From Ruminococcaceae bacterium UBA1236 (GTDB taxonomy: Bacteria; Bacillota; Clostridia; Oscillospirales; Acutalibacteraceae), in NCBI GenBank assembly GCA_002309055.1, contig DBWO01000018.1, positions 1 through 6,397 of the forward strand: DNA of 6,397 nucleotides. The letters are read 5' to 3'. A program made the position numbers and the translations under genes. Each line of letters begins with the position of its first letter. Position 1 is the stretch's first letter. Below are positions 4,581-6,397 of this stretch, in pieces. The notes under the pieces are model-generated. The model saw only the letters and a program-made list of their open reading frames with translations. It was not told the DNA's origin and did not search any database.

Positions 4581-5909
4581 ATGAAAATAACCTTTATGGG
4601 TGCGGGAAGCACCGTTTTCGCAAGAAATGTTATAGGTGACTGCATGTGCGTTGAATCGCTTCGTGACAGCGTTTTCGCTCTCTATGATATCGACGCTCAG
4701 CGCCTTGAAGAGAGCCGCGTTATTCTCGAGGCAATCCGCAAGGCAAAGGGCGGCTACGGCAAAATCGAATGCTATCACGGCGTTGAAAACAGGAAGGAAG
4801 CCCTCAGAGGCGCGAGCTTTGTGGTGGACGCCATTCAGGTGGGTCTCTATGACCCCTGCACAATCATAGATTTTGAGGTGCCCAAGAAATACGGCCTTCG
4901 TCAGACAATCGCCGACACGCTCGGCATCGGCGGCATTATGAGGGCGCTCCGTACCATCCCCGTACTGGCTGATTTCGCAAAGGATATGGAGGAGGTCTGC
5001 CCCGACGCGCTCTTCCTCAACTACACTAACCCAATGGCGATGCTCTCGGGATATATGCAGAGATACACCGGCATAAAGACGGTAGGCCTTTGCCACAGCG
5101 TGCAGGTGTGCGGCGAATCGCTGCTGAACGAAGTGGGCCTCGAGGATAAAATCGAGGGTAAAAAAGAGCTTATCGCAGGCATTAACCATATGGCCTGGCT
5201 GCTCGAAATTAAAGACAGGGACGGCAATGACCTCTATCCCGAAATCAAGAGCCGCCTCGAAAAGCTGAACTACAAGCTTGACGACCCCGAATGTTATAAC
5301 AAGGTGCGCCTTGAATACATTAAGAATTTCGGTTACTATGTGACCGAGTCAAGCGAGCATAACTCCGAATACAATATGTTTTATATCAAATCAAAATATC
5401 CGGAGCTTATCGAGAGATACAACATCCCTCTTGATGAATATCCGCGCCGCTGTGTGAACCAGATTGAGAGATGGAAAAAAGACTATGCCGATATGCTTGA
5501 AAACGGCGTGAAGGAGCACGACCGCTCCAACGAATACGCCTCGCACATCATGGAGTCAATAGTTGAGTCAAAGCCCTATCAGATAGGCGGCAACGTGCTC
5601 AACACAGACCATCTCATCACCAACCTGCCCGCGGAGGCGTGCGTTGAGGTGCCCTGCCTTGTGAACGGCTACGGCGTGAATCCCTGCCACGTGGGCGTCC
5701 TTCCCGTGCAGTGCGCGGCGATGAACATGACAAACATTAACGTGCAGCTGCTTACCATTGAAGCCGCCCGCACAAGGAAGAAGGAGCACATCTATCAGGC
5801 GGCGATGCTTGACCCGCACACAGGCAGCGAGCTCGACATAGACACCATCAAAAAGATGGTTGATGACCTTATCGAAGCTCACGGCGACTTCCTGCCGAAA
5901 TATAACTGA
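4581..5909 (+). CDS. melA: GH4 alpha-galactosidase (MelA type; alpha-glucosidase possible)
   Basis: The 442-aa product aligns by eye along its whole length with E. coli MelA (about 450 aa). It has an N-terminal NAD-binding strand with G-A-G-S-T (7-11), D-F-E-V-P-K-K-Y-G-L (97-106), A-D-T-L-G-I-G-G-I-M-R-A-L-R-T (111-125), N-Y-T-N-P (147-151), and the two metal ligands of glycoside hydrolase family 4, Cys171 in G-L-C-H-S and His202 in I-N-H-M. The T-E-S-S-E-H segment (255-260) and D-P-H-T (411-414) are also typical. GH4 enzymes cleave by NAD+-dependent oxidation at C3, elimination and re-addition of water, and need Mn2+ or a similar metal. The likely substrate is melibiose or another alpha-galactoside taken up into the cytoplasm; specificity within GH4 cannot be fixed by eye. 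AAGGGAG ends 7 nt before the ATG. It is the last gene of the radC unit; no sugar transporter or regulator is in the window. Confidence 0.95.
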   Translation: MKITFMGAGSTVFARNVIGDCMCVESLRDSVFALYDIDAQRLEESRVILEAIRKAKGGYGKIECYHGVENRKEALRGASFVVDAIQVGLYDPCTIIDFEVPKKYGLRQTIADTLGIGGIMRALRTIPVLADFAKDMEEVCPDALFLNYTNPMAMLSGYMQRYTGIKTVGLCHSVQVCGESLLNEVGLEDKIEGKKELIAGINHMAWLLEIKDRDGNDLYPEIKSRLEKLNYKLDDPECYNKVRLEYIKNFGYYVTESSEHNSEYNMFYIKSKYPELIERYNIPLDEYPRRCVNQIERWKKDYADMLENGVKEHDRSNEYASHIMESIVESKPYQIGGNVLNTDHLITNLPAEACVEVPCLVNGYGVNPCHVGVLPVQCAAMNMTNINVQLLTIEAARTRKKEHIYQAAMLDPHTGSELDIDTIKKMVDDLIEAHGDFLPKYN

Positions 5910-5929
5910 TAAAAAGACTGATAAAAAGA
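5906..5929 (+). repeat. Two adjacent copies of a 12-bp repeat at the end of melA
   Basis: CTGATAAAAAGA occurs twice in a row (5906-5917 and 5918-5929). The first copy contains the melA stop TGA; the second runs into the terminator stem. A small slippage duplication is the simplest explanation. On the minus strand it supplies two T-runs after the pckA-side hairpin. Confidence 0.7.
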
Positions 5930-5958
5930 GGCTCACAGGTTTTTGCCTGTGGGCCTCT
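5922..5958 (-). terminator. Intrinsic terminator of pckA, also lying between convergent genes
   Basis: A 13-bp stem (5927-5939 with 5946-5958, one G-T pair in the DNA plus strand) has a 6-nt loop. Read on the minus strand it is followed by TTTTTATC and a second T-run, the normal layout for pckA transcripts. On the plus strand the hairpin is preceded by A residues and followed only by AAATTTACTT, so it would be a weaker stop for the melA unit, although it may act in both directions. Confidence 0.85.
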
Positions 5959-6004
5959 AAATTTACTTATCCGTTTGTTTTCCGCTCAGTAAGTCTGCGT
6001 GAAC

Positions 6005-6397
6005 TCAGAGCTGAGGGCCGGCGGGAACAAGCGCCTTGCCTGCCTCATTGCCTTCGTACTTCGCAAAGTTCTTGATGAATCTGCCGGCAAGGTCCTTTGC
6101 CTTCTCTTCCCACTCTGCGGGGTTCGCGTAAGTGTCGCGCGGGTCGAGAATCGCGGGGTCAACGCCTTCAAGCTCGGTGGGAATCTCGAAGTTGAAGTAG
6201 GGGATCATTTTGGTGGGGGCGGAAAGGATGCTGCCGCCGAGAATGCCGTCTATGATACCCCTGGTGTCCTTAATGGAGATACGCTTGCCTGTGCCGTTCC
6301 AGCCGGTGTTGACAAGGTATGCCTTTGCGCCGCTGGCTTCCATTCTCTTAACGAGTTCTTCAGCGTACTTGGTGGGATGCAGTTCCAGGAAGGCCTG
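6005..6397 (-). CDS. pckA: ATP-dependent phosphoenolpyruvate carboxykinase, C-terminal 130 residues (partial)
   Basis: The 3' end of the gene enters from the right edge and stops with TGA (5'-tca-3' on the plus strand at 6005-6007). The visible part starts with Q-A-F-L-E-L-H-P-T-K-Y-A and continues without a break into Y-L-V-N-T-G-W-N-G-T-G-K-R-I-S-I-K-D-T-R, near identical to E. coli PckA around Arg449-Thr455, which contact the nucleotide. P-T-E-L-x-G-V-D and I-L-D-P-R-D-T-Y follow, and the end A-L-V-P-A-G-P-Q-L matches the family C-terminus, so the frame is intact. The enzyme converts oxaloacetate and ATP to PEP, CO2 and ADP; in fermenting anaerobes it often runs in reverse to fix CO2. The full enzyme is about 540 aa, so roughly three quarters lie outside the window. 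It converges on melA, 95 bp apart. Confidence 0.97.
   Translation of the reverse strand, partial: QAFLELHPTKYAEELVKRMEASGAKAYLVNTGWNGTGKRISIKDTRGIIDGILGGSILSAPTKMIPYFNFEIPTELEGVDPAILDPRDTYANPAEWEEKAKDLAGRFIKNFAKYEGNEAGKALVPAGPQL

Noticed and set aside
3858..5189. 443-codon open frame on the minus strand
   Set aside because: It is antisense to DUF2804 and melA, both well supported by family motifs and ribosome sites; its translation shows no recognisable domain and it arises from the GC-biased codon use of the opposite strand.
5927..5958. Strong plus-strand terminator for melA
   Set aside because: The hairpin is good but no T-run follows on the plus strand; the T-run is on the pckA side, so it is listed as a minus-strand terminator.

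Overview
The window reads as chromosomal DNA from an anaerobic, probably gut-associated member of the Bacillota (Clostridia; an Oscillospiraceae/Ruminococcaceae-like genome is my best guess). The reasons are strong Shine-Dalgarno sites ahead of most genes, AT-rich intergenic stretches next to moderately GC-rich genes, a lipoprotein with a Gram-positive-style signal, a YmfI-type short-chain reductase, ATP-type PEP carboxykinase and a GH4 MelA-type alpha-galactosidase. The taxonomic call is inference; there is no rRNA marker here.

Left end (1-833): a complete tRNA-Thr(CGU) lies on the minus strand (25-100), followed by a hairpin cut by the window edge (1-21) that is its likely terminator. Directly upstream of the tRNA are three head-to-tail copies of a 169-bp unit (101-269, 270-438, 439-607), 97-99% identical to each other. 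Each copy begins with the first 20 nt of the same tRNA-Thr, carries a 103-nt foreign insert in the D loop, resumes the tRNA sequence for nt 18-34, then breaks off at the wobble base and ends in an AT-rich spacer. A near-consensus minus-strand promoter (TTGAAA-N17-TATAAT, 642-670) with an A-tract upstream and a GC-rich discriminator should transcribe the whole array into the tRNA. This is the most unusual element of the window. Its architecture recalls the 178-bp tRNA-derived tandem repeats of the E. coli tyrT locus, but here the 5' part of the tRNA is repeated, on the 5' side.

Centre (834-2712): a plus-strand pair, a 362-aa lipoprotein of unknown function and, starting 1 nt after its stop codon, a FabG-fold reductase of the YmfI (EF-P 5-aminopentanone reductase) type. 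A clear intrinsic terminator ends this unit.

Right (2713-5958): a consensus-like promoter (TTGCAA-N17-TATAAT) drives a closely spaced unit of radC, a DUF2804 gene and melA. The last two suggest carbohydrate use; MelA would hydrolyse alpha-galactosides by the NAD+/metal-dependent GH4 mechanism. The 3' end of pckA (ATP-dependent PEP carboxykinase) enters from the right on the minus strand and converges on melA, with one strong hairpin between them whose U-tract serves the pckA side.

Apart from the repeat array, the gene content is ordinary. I see no insertion sequence, CRISPR array, phage gene or defence module.
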